From the NCBI RefSeq assembly GCF_014646995.1, contig NZ_BMOI01000011.1, positions 1-64,000 of the forward strand: DNA of 64,000 nt, in the 5' to 3' direction. The notes beneath the pieces are model-generated. The model had not been told where the DNA came from. It worked only from the letters and a program-made list of their open reading frames with translations, and made no database searches. This document shows positions 43,402-52,417 of this stretch, in pieces. Source of the DNA: Curtobacterium luteum. Lineage in GTDB: Bacteria > Actinomycetota > Actinomycetes > Actinomycetales > Microbacteriaceae. Each line of letters begins with the position of its first letter. Within the stretch, counting starts at the first letter, position 1. The position numbers and the translations under genes are program-made.

Positions 43402-44280
43402 TCAGTTCGTGGCCGTGCTTCGGGCCAGCTCGACGACCGCCTGCACGGTCTGGTCGAAGTCGAGGTCGGTGGAGTCGAGCGTCGTGACGCCGTCCGCGGC
43501 GTTCATGAAGTCGACGACCTTCGCGTCCGCGGCGTCCCGACGGGCGAGTGCAGCGGAGGTCTCGGCGGCCGACTGGGTCGTGACCTCGGCCGAGCGCCTG
43601 GCCATCCTAACCGACTCGTCCGCGGTCAGCAGGATGCGGACCTCGGCGTCGGGTGCGACCACGGTGGTGATGTCGCGTCCTTCGGTGATGATGCCCCGGG
43701 CGTCCGCGCGGCGCATGACCTGGCGGAAGAGCTGGACGAGCCGCTGCCGGACCTCGGGCAGCTTGGCGATGTGGGCGACCGCGGCCGTGACCTCGGGCGT
43801 GCGGATGGCGTCCGTGACGTCGGTGCCGGCCACGCGGACGAAGTAGTCGTCCGGGTCGGTGCCGATCTCGTAGTCGAACGTGTCCCAGCTCGCGAGCACG
43901 GCCGCGGCGTCGTCGAGGTCGACCCGCTGCTGCAGGGCGTGCCAGGCGAGCGCACGGTAGGCCGCCCCGGTGTCCTGGTACCCGAAGCCGAGCGCGCGGG
44001 CCGCAGCCCGGGAGACGCTCGACTTGCCGCTGCCCGCGGGCCCGTCGACCGCGATGACGAACTTCGCGACGAAGGCGCCGTCGGGCAGGCCCGACGGCAC
44101 CGGCGCGCTGGTCGAACCCGGCTCGCCGCCGCCCTGGCCGTCGAGACCGCCGGCGAGGTCGCCGCCGCCGAGGGGCCCTGGCTGGTCGCCCGGGGCCGGG
44201 AGCCCGGAGTCGGGACCGTCCGGGCCGCCCGTGACCCCGGAGTCCTGCACTGGTCGGTTCGTGTCGTCGTTCAGGCCCAT
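43402..44280 (-). CDS. cmk: Cytidylate kinase with Gly/Pro-rich N-terminal extension
   Basis: Phosphorylates CMP and dCMP with ATP. The P-loop [19 protein letters not shown] is at about 80-98, followed by [13 protein letters not shown] and [20 protein letters not shown]. The first ~70 residues ([20 protein letters not shown] onward) are disordered and absent from most homologues. ATG 44280 overlaps the tyrA stop by ten bases and has GGAGGA ten bases upstream; an ATG at 44298 would add six residues. Confidence 0.93.
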   Translation of the reverse strand: MGLNDDTNRPVQDSGVTGGPDGPDSGLPAPGDQPGPLGGGDLAGGLDGQGGGEPGSTSAPVPSGLPDGAFVAKFVIAVDGPAGSGKSSVSRAAARALGFGYQDTGAAYRALAWHALQQRVDLDDAAAVLASWDTFDYEIGTDPDDYFVRVAGTDVTDAIRTPEVTAAVAHIAKLPEVRQRLVQLFRQVMRRADARGIITEGRDITTVVAPDAEVRILLTADESVRMARRSAEVTTQSAAETSAALARRDAADAKVVDFMNAADGVTTLDSTDLDFDQTVQAVVELARSTATN

Positions 44281-45395
44281 GCTGCTGCGATCCTCCATCC
44301 GCGCTCCTCGAGTCGCTCGACGAGTCGCTGTTCTTGCTCGGGCACGACCGACACCTCGACGATGCCGATCTGCGCGCCCGGTGAGTGCTCGAGGCGCATG
44401 TCCTCGAGGTTGATGCCGATCTCCCCGATGAACGTGAGGAGCGCGGCGATCTGCCCGGGGGTGTCGTCGACGAGGACGACGACCTGGGCGAAGCGCTTCG
44501 AGGTGCCGTGCTTCCCCGGCAGCCGTTCGACCCCGCGGTTGCCCGCCGCGATCGCCTCGGCCAGGGTACGCGGGGAGCCCGAGGCGTGCGGGTCGTCGAG
44601 GGCCGCGAGCACCCGGTCGAGGTCGTCGCGGAGGTCGGCGAGCACCGGACGGATCCGTGTGGCGTTCGCGCCGATGATCTGCACCCAGAGCCCCGGGTCG
44701 CTCGCGGCGATCCGGGTCACGTCGCGGACGCCGCCACCCGCGAGCCCGAGCGACCCGTCGGGGGCGTCACGCAGGCGGGCAGCCATGAGGGTCGAGACGA
44801 GCTGGGGCGTGTGCGAGACGTACGCCACCGCGAGGTCGTGCGACTCGGGATCCATCGGCACCACCGTCGCACCGAGGTCGAGCGCCAGGTCCTCCACCAC
44901 GGCGGCGCGCTGGTAGGTGATGTCGTCGTGCCCGGCGATCACCCACGGTTGCCCGACGAAGAGGTCGGCGCGCGCGGCGGTCGGCCCGCTGCGCTCCCGT
45001 CCGGCCATCGGGTGCGAGCCGATGTACCGCGAGACGTCGGCCCCGGCGGCCCGCAGTGCTGCGAGCGGCCCGGACTTCACGCTCGCGACGTCCGTCACCA
45101 CGGCGTCCGGGTAGGCCGTGAGCTCCCGCTCGACGACGGTCGCGACGACGTCCGGCGGGACCGCCACGACGACGAGCTCGGGGGCGTCACCCGCCGCTGG
45201 GGGCCGACCAGCGCCGTAGTCGACGGCGAGCGCCAGGGCGGCGGGCGACACGTCGTCGAGGACCACGTCGACGCCCTGCTCGCGGAGCGCCAGACCGATC
45301 GAGGCGCCGAGGAGCCCGGCGCCGACGATGCGCACGGGTCCGCGGAGCCGCCGGTGGATGTCCGGTCCGGCGAGCGGGGCGAGGGCGTCGGTCAC
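44271..45395 (-). CDS. tyrA: Prephenate dehydrogenase with C-terminal ACT domain
   Basis: Oxidative decarboxylation of prephenate in tyrosine synthesis. The 374-residue protein opens with the Rossmann [17 protein letters not shown] (about 21-37), has [14 protein letters not shown] (catalytic His) and [13 protein letters not shown], and ends with an ACT domain (about 295-374: [20 protein letters not shown]) for feedback control. The -10 TAGGCT at 45402-45407 ends six bases before GTG 45395, suggesting a leaderless transcript that heads the tyrA-cmk-der operon. Confidence 0.95.
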   Translation of the reverse strand: MTDALAPLAGPDIHRRLRGPVRIVGAGLLGASIGLALREQGVDVVLDDVSPAALALAVDYGAGRPPAAGDAPELVVVAVPPDVVATVVERELTAYPDAVVTDVASVKSGPLAALRAAGADVSRYIGSHPMAGRERSGPTAARADLFVGQPWVIAGHDDITYQRAAVVEDLALDLGATVVPMDPESHDLAVAYVSHTPQLVSTLMAARLRDAPDGSLGLAGGGVRDVTRIAASDPGLWVQIIGANATRIRPVLADLRDDLDRVLAALDDPHASGSPRTLAEAIAAGNRGVERLPGKHGTSKRFAQVVVLVDDTPGQIAALLTFIGEIGINLEDMRLEHSPGAQIGIVEVSVVPEQEQRLVERLEERGWRIAAAWA

Positions 45396-45401
45396 CCGCC
45401 A

Positions 45402-45407
45402 AGCCTA
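45402..45407 (-). promoter_or_regulatory. -10 box TAGGCT of tyrA, leaderless
   Basis: TAGGCT on the minus strand is six bases upstream of the GTG start, with no Shine-Dalgarno. Confidence 0.5.
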
Positions 45408-45419
45408 CCGACCACGCCC

Positions 45420-45456
45420 AGCGGCACCCCGAACGTCGATCGTGCGGGGTGCCGCT
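45420..45456 (-). terminator. Terminator of the Ig-like protein gene
   Basis: AGCGGCACCCCG (45420-45431) pairs perfectly with 45445-45456, a 12-bp stem and 13-base loop. It lies 23 bases after the stop of the upstream minus-strand gene and before the tyrA promoter. No T-run. Confidence 0.7.
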
Positions 45457-45478
45457 GTCCTCGGGTACCGGGTCGGGT

Positions 45479-47818
45479 TCAGCGACCCGGCCAGCGCGTG
45501 GTGAAGCGCAGCTCGACGGGTGCGTTCACCGCGTCGGTGACCCGCACGTGGCTGGCGCCCTCGCGGAGCGGGAGGGTCTGCTGCCACGCCCCGTACGCAT
45601 CCACCTGGAACCCGCGCACCGTGCCGTCGCGGAGGTCCACGATGCCGCCGTACGCGCCGGGCGCCGCCGTCCCGCTGAACCGCACGCCCGGGTTCGTGAA
45701 GTCGGGGTCGGCGTCGACGGTGCTGCCCTCGGTCGGCGTGGTGATGCGGAGCTGGGAGCCGGTGTCGGACGCCACGGTGAAGGACACGTCGACGTCCCCG
45801 TACAGTCCGACGATCCGCGCGGTGTGCTGCCCCTGCGGGAACAACACGTCCGGGATGGTCCACGTGCCGTCGGCCCGGACGACCGTGCTGGCGACGCGGT
45901 CGCCACCGGGGACGCGCACGGCGAGCTGGTCGCCGGGCGAGGCGGTCCCGCTGAACGTGACGTACCCGTGGTCGGGCGTGATCGTCGCCCCGGCTTCCGG
46001 CGAGGTCACGGTGATCGGGCGCAGGTCGCTCTCGAGCCGGACCCGTTCGGTGCGCGCGTCGGCGGAACCGGGCCGCTGCACGACCGCCGCGTCGTAGCGC
46101 TGCCCGACGGTCAGCCGCAGGTCGGCGCCCGCGATGCGCCAGGTGCCGTCCGGGCGGGCCGTGGTGTCCGTGTGCCCGGTGTCGTCGCCGGCGGTGGGCT
46201 GGAAGCGGACGACGGCGCCGGGGGTGCCGGTGCCGGTGATCGCCGGCTTGCTGCGTTCGGTGAAGCGCAGGGCGTCCGGGATCGTCAGCGCGAAGGGACG
46301 GTCACCGGCGTCGAGGAACCGTGCGCTCCACTCGCCGCCCGCGTCCACGATGGTGTGCACGGTCTTCCCGCCGAGCTCGAGCGCGACCTCGGCCCCGGGC
46401 TCCCCGGTGCCGACGACCTCGGACCCCGGCGTGAGGGTCCCGCCCGTCGACGGCGAGAGGATCCGCACGGGCGCGCCGTAGTCCGCCGTCACGTCGTCCT
46501 GCGCGACGACCTCGCCGTCCGAACGTTCGACGACCCGGAGGTCCTTCCGCCCGCTGGCGTCCGGTGCGCCGACCTCGACCTCGAAGTGACCGCGGGCGTC
46601 GGTCGTCGCCGTCCCGACGGCCGCACCGTCCGTCGCGCGGACCTCGATCGTCGATCCGGGCTCGGCGTCGCCCTCGACGTAGGCGGACTCGGCCGCATCG
46701 GCCGGGAACACGACGTCGGCGTCGAGCGAGGCGGCCCGGACGGCGACGGGCACGACGGTGCGCTGTCCGCCGACGCCGGCCATCTCGAGGACGACCGACG
46801 ACGTCGCTGCCCGCTTCGCCCGGTCCACCGTGACGTCGATCGTCCAGGTCCCGTCGCGCCCGACCTCAACCGGGTCGGCCCGACCACCCGTGACGACCCG
46901 GACCGCGGCACCGGGGTCGCCCGTCCCGGAGATCGACGTGGTCCCGTCGACCCCGACCGGCGTCGTGTCCGACGCGGCGCTGATGCCGGCACCGTAGGAC
47001 ACGGTCCCCCAGCTCCGCTCGCGGACGGTCTGCCCGGTGGACACCGTGACGAGGACGTCGAGCTCGGTGACACCCCGGGGCGGGGAGTCGATGTGCGCTT
47101 CCCACGCACCCGTGGCGTCGGTGAACACGGTGCCCCGGACCAGGCTGGCGCCCCTGCGGTCGGTGACGAGGACGGTGCTCGACGGCGCGGTCCGGCCTCG
47201 GAGGACCGCGCGGTCGTTCGGGTCGTTCGTCGTCGGGGACGTCACGTCGAACGTCGTCGGCGGGACGGCGTCCGCGAAGCCGGTCTCGATGCCGAAGTCC
47301 GCGCCGGTGGCCGAGGCAGTGGCGGCGAGCCCGGCCGTGCCGTCGACACGGGCGGTCTCGTTGCCGAGCGCGTAGCCGTACGGCGAGGTGATCCGGCCGT
47401 CGGTGACGGTCCAGTTCGAGGCGGCGACACCGCAGCGGTCCTTGCTGATGCCGGCGCCGACCGTGCCGGCGGTGGTCTGGCCGAGGTACAGGCAGTACCC
47501 GAACGAGGCACCGCCCGCGACGATCTTGGCGAAGCCGTTGGCGTCCGGGATGAGGGAGAACGGGGTGAGCCCCGCATCGGCCGCGGCGGCGGGACTGGGG
47601 TACTCCCGCAGCTCGGAGCGGTCGGGCGCGCCGGTCCAGGCGAGGGTGGTGCCGTCGTCACTCGGGACGGCGAGCGTGAACTCGGTCGGCAGGGGCTGGC
47701 GGGGGACGTCCGTCTGCGCGGCAGCGGCCGGCGAGGACGTGAGGGCGATCCCCGTCGCAGCAGCGGCGAGCGCGAAGGCTCCCGTTGCCGCGACGGATCG
47801 TCGGGTGAGCGTGTTCAT
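45479..47818 (-). CDS. Secreted Ig-like repeat protein
   Basis: A 779-residue exported protein with signal peptide SVAATGAFALAAAATGIALT ending in AAAAQ. A Cys-containing N-terminal domain (about 90-165: GYCLYLGQT, SKDRCGVAASNW) precedes about six bacterial Ig-like modules with the repeated pattern G(T)-x-PG-x-x-V and WT/W-x-D strands (GTGDPGAAVRVVTGG, GTGEPGAEVALELGG, GTGTPGAVVRFQPT, GTASPGDQLAVRVPGG, GTAAPGAYGGIVDL). No LPxTG, SLH or C-terminal helix is seen, so it is probably free or loosely surface-bound. It may serve in adhesion; ligand unknown. Confidence 0.8.
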   Translation of the reverse strand: MNTLTRRSVAATGAFALAAAATGIALTSSPAAAAQTDVPRQPLPTEFTLAVPSDDGTTLAWTGAPDRSELREYPSPAAAADAGLTPFSLIPDANGFAKIVAGGASFGYCLYLGQTTAGTVGAGISKDRCGVAASNWTVTDGRITSPYGYALGNETARVDGTAGLAATASATGADFGIETGFADAVPPTTFDVTSPTTNDPNDRAVLRGRTAPSSTVLVTDRRGASLVRGTVFTDATGAWEAHIDSPPRGVTELDVLVTVSTGQTVRERSWGTVSYGAGISAASDTTPVGVDGTTSISGTGDPGAAVRVVTGGRADPVEVGRDGTWTIDVTVDRAKRAATSSVVLEMAGVGGQRTVVPVAVRAASLDADVVFPADAAESAYVEGDAEPGSTIEVRATDGAAVGTATTDARGHFEVEVGAPDASGRKDLRVVERSDGEVVAQDDVTADYGAPVRILSPSTGGTLTPGSEVVGTGEPGAEVALELGGKTVHTIVDAGGEWSARFLDAGDRPFALTIPDALRFTERSKPAITGTGTPGAVVRFQPTAGDDTGHTDTTARPDGTWRIAGADLRLTVGQRYDAAVVQRPGSADARTERVRLESDLRPITVTSPEAGATITPDHGYVTFSGTASPGDQLAVRVPGGDRVASTVVRADGTWTIPDVLFPQGQHTARIVGLYGDVDVSFTVASDTGSQLRITTPTEGSTVDADPDFTNPGVRFSGTAAPGAYGGIVDLRDGTVRGFQVDAYGAWQQTLPLREGASHVRVTDAVNAPVELRFTTRWPGR

Positions 47819-47921
47819 GATCACTTTCTGGGGTCGGACGAAGCGACATGACCCTAGATCGTGAATATGAAATACTTCCGATTGCGATGTGCTCGCGGTC
47901 GAGGGACTCCTCGGCGGCGAC

Positions 47922-49859
47922 TCACTCGTCCGTCTGCGCGACTGCCTCCTGCCCGTGCCCCCGCGCGATGGCGAGCAGCTTCCCGAGCTCCACGGTCGAC
48001 AACTCCCGCGTCCGCCCGATCGGCAGGGAGCCGAGCTGCAGCGGCCCGAACGACCTGCGCACGAGCTCGAGCACGGGGTGGCCGACCTCGTCGAGCATGC
48101 GCCGGACGATCCGGTTCCGGCCGGAGTGCAGCGTGATCTCGACGAGCGACTCACCGCGCGACGACTCGAGCAGCCGCACCTTGTCCGCGGCGATCGGCCC
48201 GTCCTCGAGCTCCACGCCGTCGAGCAGCCGCTGGACCGTCGCAGGGTTGACGTTCCCCTGCACCTTCGCGATGTAGGTCTTCGTCACGCCGAACGACGGG
48301 TGCGCGAGCACGTGCGCCAGGTCGCCGTCGTTCGTCAGCACGAGCAGGCCCGAGGTCTCCGCGTCGAGCCGGCCGACGTTGAACAGGCGCTCCTCGTACC
48401 GGTCGACGAACTCGGACAGGTCACGACGCCCACGCTCGTCCTGCAGGCTCGACACGATGCCGACCGGCTTGTTGAGCAGGACGTACCGCTTGGAGGTGTC
48501 GACCTGCACGGGCACGCCGTCCACCGCGATGGCGTCGGTCTCCGGGTCGACCCGACGCCCGAGGGCCTCGACGACCTCGCCGTTGACGGTCACCCGTCCC
48601 TCGACGATCAGGTTCTCCGCGACGCGGCGGGACGCCACGCCCGCAGCGGCGATCACCTTCTGCAGGCGCTCACCGTCGGCCTGGAGGCCCGGCTCGGCTC
48701 CGGCGGTCGCGGTCCCGTCGGCCGCGTCCCACTCGGGGATGATCGGACGCTCGGGCGTGCCCTCGAGCGGCTGCCCGTGTTCGTCACGGGTCCCCTCGGG
48801 CTGCGGGGTGGTCGCGCGGTCGGTGCTCCTCGGCGCGCTGGAGCGCGGGCCGCCCGAGCGCTGGCCGCCGGGACGCTGGCCGGACGCGTTCGGGCGGTCG
48901 CCGTTCCTCGCGGTCGTGGTGCCGCCGACGTACCGCCGGCCGTTGTGCCAGACGGTGCTCGGACGTCCGTCGGGTGCGCGGCGGTCCTCGCGGGCCGGGT
49001 CGCGGCGACGGTCGTCGTCGCGGCGGGGCGCACCCTGGCGGTCGTCGCGGCCGCGGTACCCACCGCGCTCGTCACGACGGTCGTCCCGGCCGCGGTACCC
49101 ACCGCCCGACGTACCACGGTCGTCGCGGCCGCGGCACCCGCCGCGGTCGTCACGACGGTCGTCGCGCCCGCGGTACCCACCACGGTCGTCGTCGCGGCGC
49201 ACGAAGCCCCCGCGGTCACCCTGGCGGCGATCGTCGTCGCGGCGCACGAAGCGGCCGCGGTCGCCGCCGGAGTGGTCGTCGCGGCCGCGGTACCCACCGC
49301 GGTCGTCCTCGCGGCGAGGCCCACCAGGTCGGTCGTCCCGGCCGCGGTAGCCACCGTCAGACGCGCCGCGGTCGTCCCGGCCCCGGTATCCACCGCCCGA
49401 CGCACCACGGTCGTCACGACCGCGGTACCCGCCCGACGCACCACGGTCATCGCGTCCCCGGTACCCGCCCGACGCAGCACAGTCATCGCGTCCCCGGTAC
49501 CCGCCCGACGCAGCACGGTCATCGCGGCCGCGGTAGCCGCTGTCAGACGCGCCACGGTCGTCCCGACCCCGGTACCCGCCCGACGCACCACGGTCATCGC
49601 GGCCCCGGTACCCACCGCCCGACGCACCACGGTCGTCCCGCCGCTCGTGGCCGCCGCGGTCCCCACGGTCGTCCCGCCCGCGGTACCCCCCGCGCTCCCC
49701 GCCGGACCGCTCGTCGCGGCCCCCGCCGCCGAACCGGCCACCGGCACGACCGGAGCCGGCGTCGCGGTCGCGTGACGCGCCTCCCGGCCGACCCGATCCG
49801 TCCCCGCGACCGGAGCCGCCCCGCGGGCCGCCTCGTCGTTCTTCCTCATACGCGGCCAT
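47922..49859 (-). CDS. rluB: rRNA pseudouridine synthase (RluB family) with long RGRDDR-repeat N-terminus
   Basis: Residues about 400-645 are a complete RluB/RsuA-type enzyme: S4 RNA-binding domain (LQKVIAAAGVASRRVAENLI) and catalytic domain with Asp in VGRLDAETSGLLVLTNDG, plus SGRNRIVRRMLDEVGH. The first ~330 residues are an Arg/Asp/Gly-rich disordered region of many GGYRGRDDRGAS repeats, far longer than typical extensions. It starts inside the scpB end (14-bp overlap), closing the parA-scpA-scpB-rluB operon. The tail may bind RNA or promote condensation; that is inference. Confidence 0.93.
   Translation of the reverse strand: MAAYEEERRGGPRGGSGRGDGSGRPGGASRDRDAGSGRAGGRFGGGGRDERSGGERGGYRGRDDRGDRGGHERRDDRGASGGGYRGRDDRGASGGYRGRDDRGASDSGYRGRDDRAASGGYRGRDDCAASGGYRGRDDRGASGGYRGRDDRGASGGGYRGRDDRGASDGGYRGRDDRPGGPRREDDRGGYRGRDDHSGGDRGRFVRRDDDRRQGDRGGFVRRDDDRGGYRGRDDRRDDRGGCRGRDDRGTSGGGYRGRDDRRDERGGYRGRDDRQGAPRRDDDRRRDPAREDRRAPDGRPSTVWHNGRRYVGGTTTARNGDRPNASGQRPGGQRSGGPRSSAPRSTDRATTPQPEGTRDEHGQPLEGTPERPIIPEWDAADGTATAGAEPGLQADGERLQKVIAAAGVASRRVAENLIVEGRVTVNGEVVEALGRRVDPETDAIAVDGVPVQVDTSKRYVLLNKPVGIVSSLQDERGRRDLSEFVDRYEERLFNVGRLDAETSGLLVLTNDGDLAHVLAHPSFGVTKTYIAKVQGNVNPATVQRLLDGVELEDGPIAADKVRLLESSRGESLVEITLHSGRNRIVRRMLDEVGHPVLELVRRSFGPLQLGSLPIGRTRELSTVELGKLLAIARGHGQEAVAQTDE
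49060..49700. repeat. In-frame tandem repeats in rluB
   Basis: Imperfect units of about 33-42 bp, each containing CGCGGTACCC and an ACGGTCGTC-like word, run head to tail for roughly 640 bp and encode GGYRGRDDRGAS variants. Lengths are multiples of three, so copy number can change without breaking the frame. Confidence 0.85.
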
Positions 49860-50556
49860 CGGGGATCCCTTCGTTCTGCCCGAAGCCGTCGGCACCGTCG
49901 TCCAGGAGGGGCGAGATGAGCGGCAGCTCGTCGAGCGAGTTGATGCCGAGCTGCTGGAGCAGCAGGTCGGACGTGACGTAGTTGATGGCGCCGGTCTCGG
50001 CGTCCGTGAACGACTCCTCGATGAGGCCGCGGGCGACGAGCGTCCGCACGACGCCGTCGACGTTCACCGCCCGGATCGAGGCGATCTGGGAGCGGGTGAT
50101 CGGCTGCTTGTACGCGACCACGGCGAGGGTCTCGAGCGCCGCCTGGGACAGCCGCGCGGGCCGTTCCGCCTCGACGAACTGCTCGACGACCTCGTCGAGC
50201 TCCTGCCGGACGTAGAAGCGCCAGCCGCCGCCGACCTCGCGGAGTTCGAAGCCGCGACGGATCGTGCCGTCGACACCGTCGAAGTCGGCGACGAGTCGCT
50301 CGATCGCCTGGCGGACCGCGGGCACGGGAGCACCGATCGCGGCGCCGAGCGCGACGAGCGACTGCGGTTCGTCGGCGATCATGAGGATCGCCTCGAGCTG
50401 CCGGTCGATGGGCAGCGCGGGCGCAGCGTGGTGCATCGCCTGCTCGATCGCCCGGGCGTCAGCCATCTCGTCCGCGCCGCCGGGTTCGGCGCTCGACGAG
50501 TCGTGCGCGTGTCCGTGCGACCGGCCGTGCGCGTGACCGTGCGCGTCATCCGTCAT
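49846..50556 (-). CDS. scpB: Chromosome segregation/condensation protein ScpB
   Basis: A 236-residue kleisin-associated subunit of the SMC-ScpA-ScpB complex. The two winged helices are visible (LEAILMIADEPQSLVALGAA; RLSQAALETLAVVAYKQPIT, RSQIASIRAVNVDGVVRTLV). The N-terminus is His-rich (AHGHAHGRSHGHAHD), which may bind metal. It overlaps scpA by 11 bases and rluB by 14. Confidence 0.96.
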   Translation of the reverse strand: MTDDAHGHAHGRSHGHAHDSSSAEPGGADEMADARAIEQAMHHAAPALPIDRQLEAILMIADEPQSLVALGAAIGAPVPAVRQAIERLVADFDGVDGTIRRGFELREVGGGWRFYVRQELDEVVEQFVEAERPARLSQAALETLAVVAYKQPITRSQIASIRAVNVDGVVRTLVARGLIEESFTDAETGAINYVTSDLLLQQLGINSLDELPLISPLLDDGADGFGQNEGIPDGRV

Positions 50557-51400
50557 AGTCGGCTCCCAGGTTGGCGAGGCTCTCGTCGGACCAGTCCTCG
50601 GCGGTCCACCGCAGCAGCAGTTCCCCGAGCGGTTCCACCTGCTCGAACGTGATCGACGCGGTGCGGTACAGCTCGAGGATCGCGAGGAAACGAGCCACCA
50701 CGATACCCGTCTCGTCGACGCCGGCGACCAGCTCGCGGAACGCGACGTCCTCGTCGGCGCGGGTCCGGAGGATCGAGACCACGATGGCCGCCTGCTCGCG
50801 GATGCTCACCAGCGGCGCGTGCAGGTGGTCGAGCCCCACGGTGGGGATCTCCCGCGGCGCGAACGCCAGGGTCGCCAGCGCGGCGAAGTCCTGCAGCGAC
50901 AGGGTCCAGACGAGCTCGGGTGTCCGTGCCCGGAACCGTTCCTCGAGGCGGACGCTCCGCACGTGCCGGCGGGACTCGGTGCCCCAGCGTTCGCCGAACC
51001 AGTCCGCCGCCTGTTTGAACGCGCGGTACTGCAGGAGGCGCGCGAAGAGCAGGTCGCGGGCCTCGAGCAGGGCCACGTCCTCGGCGTCGACGAGCTCCCC
51101 CTGGGGCAGCAGCCCGGCGATCTTGAGGTCGAGCAGGGTGGCGGCGACGACGAGGAACTCGCTCGCCTCGTCGAGCTCGTCGGCGGATTCGGCCTGCCGG
51201 ACGTACTGGATGAACTCCCCGGTCACCGCGCCGAGCGACACCTCGGTGATGTCGAGCTCGTGCTTCGTGATGAGCGAGAGCAGCAGGTCGAACGGCCCGT
51301 CGAAGTTCGACAGCCGGACCCGGAAGCCCGGCGCGGTCTGCGTCCCCGCCGGAGCGGGAGCGCCAGCAGCGGTGTCCTGCGGCTCAGGCGACGGCGCCAC
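50546..51400 (-). CDS. scpA: Chromosome segregation/condensation protein ScpA
   Basis: A 284-residue kleisin that bridges SMC heads. The N-terminal signature RLSNFDGPFDLLLSLITKHE (about 28-47) and DITEVSLGAVT are typical, as is the C-terminal winged helix ending in LRWTAEDWSDESLANL. It overlaps the parA stop by 17 bases. Confidence 0.96.
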   Translation of the reverse strand: MAPSPEPQDTAAGAPAPAGTQTAPGFRVRLSNFDGPFDLLLSLITKHELDITEVSLGAVTGEFIQYVRQAESADELDEASEFLVVAATLLDLKIAGLLPQGELVDAEDVALLEARDLLFARLLQYRAFKQAADWFGERWGTESRRHVRSVRLEERFRARTPELVWTLSLQDFAALATLAFAPREIPTVGLDHLHAPLVSIREQAAIVVSILRTRADEDVAFRELVAGVDETGIVVARFLAILELYRTASITFEQVEPLGELLLRWTAEDWSDESLANLGADYDG

Positions 51401-52262
51401 GCTCGACGAGCTCCCGTGCGAGCTGCCGGTACGCGTGCGCGGCGGCGTGGTCGGGCGCGGTCTGCGTGATCGGGCGAGCGGACACGGTCGCGTCCGGGAA
51501 CTTCACCGTCCGGCCGATGACCGTGTCGAGCACCCGGTCGTCGAAGGTGTCCACGACGCGCTCCATGACCTCACGCGAGTGCAGCGTCCGCGAGTCGTAC
51601 ATCGTCGCGAGGATGCCGTCGAGGGTCAGCGCCGGGTTCAGGCGGTCCCGCACCTTGTCGATCGTCTCGATGAGCAGCGCCACACCGCGCAGCGCGAAGA
51701 ACTCGCACTCGAGCGGGATGAGGACGCCGTGCGCTGCCGTGAGGGCGTTCACCGTGAGGAGGCCGAGCGACGGCTGGCAGTCGACGAGGATGACGTCGTA
51801 GTCGTGCTGCACCTTCCGCAGCACGCTCGCGAGGATCTGCTCGCGGGCCACCTCGTTGACCAGGTGGACCTCCGCTGCGGACAGGTCGATGTTCGCCGGG
51901 ATGACGTCGAGGTACGGCGTGTTCGTCGGCTGGATGACCTCGTTCGGGTCCTTGATCGCCCCCATCAGCAGGTCGTAGACCGTGGGGATGTCGTGGGTGC
52001 GGACGCCGAGGCCCGCCGACAGCGCGCCCTGCGGATCGAAGTCGACCGCGAGGACCTTGCGCCCGTACTCGGCGAGCGCCGCGCCGAGGTTGATCGACGT
52101 CGTCGTCTTGCCGACGCCGCCCTTCTGGTTGCACAGCGCGATGATGCGCGCCGGCCCGTGTCCGTCGAGCTCCTCCGGGATCGCGAACTGCCGGACGGGA
52201 CGCCCCGTCGGACCGATGGTGGTCGCGCCGGTTCCGGGGTTCGTCGTCGGGTTCGTGCTCAC
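51384..52262 (-). CDS. parA: ParA-family ATPase of the scp operon
   Basis: A 292-residue chromosome-partitioning ATPase. The deviant Walker A KGGVGKTTTSINLGAALAE (about 47-65), Walker A' VDFDPQGALSAGLG, and Walker B VILVDCQPSLGLLTVNAL are clear. No parB follows; this is the scp-linked paralogue seen in actinobacteria. GTG 52262 is chosen over ATG 52271 because the -10 TAGCAT (52270-52275) covers that ATG and lies seven bases from the GTG. Confidence 0.93.
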   Translation of the reverse strand: MSTNPTTNPGTGATTIGPTGRPVRQFAIPEELDGHGPARIIALCNQKGGVGKTTTSINLGAALAEYGRKVLAVDFDPQGALSAGLGVRTHDIPTVYDLLMGAIKDPNEVIQPTNTPYLDVIPANIDLSAAEVHLVNEVAREQILASVLRKVQHDYDVILVDCQPSLGLLTVNALTAAHGVLIPLECEFFALRGVALLIETIDKVRDRLNPALTLDGILATMYDSRTLHSREVMERVVDTFDDRVLDTVIGRTVKFPDATVSARPITQTAPDHAAAHAYRQLARELVERGAVA

Positions 52263-52269
52263 GTGCCCC

Positions 52270-52275
52270 ATGCTA
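52270..52275 (-). promoter_or_regulatory. -10 box TAGCAT of the parA-scpA-scpB-rluB operon
   Basis: TAGCAT on the minus strand, seven bases before GTG 52262, with no Shine-Dalgarno; leaderless start of the operon. Confidence 0.45.
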
Positions 52276-52322
52276 CCGGCGACCGGCCGACGGCCCGGGT
52301 GCACCGCCGTGGCTGCGTCGCA

Positions 52323-52416
52323 TCCGACGCGGCCCGCCCTGCGGGCGTGCACCGTGCCTCCCGACTGGTCCGTGCCCGGCACGGTGTGGGGGTGGCGACC
52401 GGGCCTGGAGGCGCGG
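52323..52416. repeat. Dispersed intergenic element, second copy of the 40351 type
   Basis: ATCCGACGCGG, GTGCACCGTGCCTCCCG (52348-52364) and GCCTGGAGGCGCGG (52403-52416) occur in the 155-bp gap between parA and the SseB-like gene, in the same order as at 40331-40398. The paired words face each other and could form a long-range hairpin. Confidence 0.7.
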
Positions 52417-52417
52417 A

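Noticed and set aside
49060-49700. Regularly spaced repeats suggesting a CRISPR array
   Set aside because: Repeats are contiguous, vary in length by multiples of three, and encode RGRDDR units in the rluB frame; there are no unique spacers and no cas genes.
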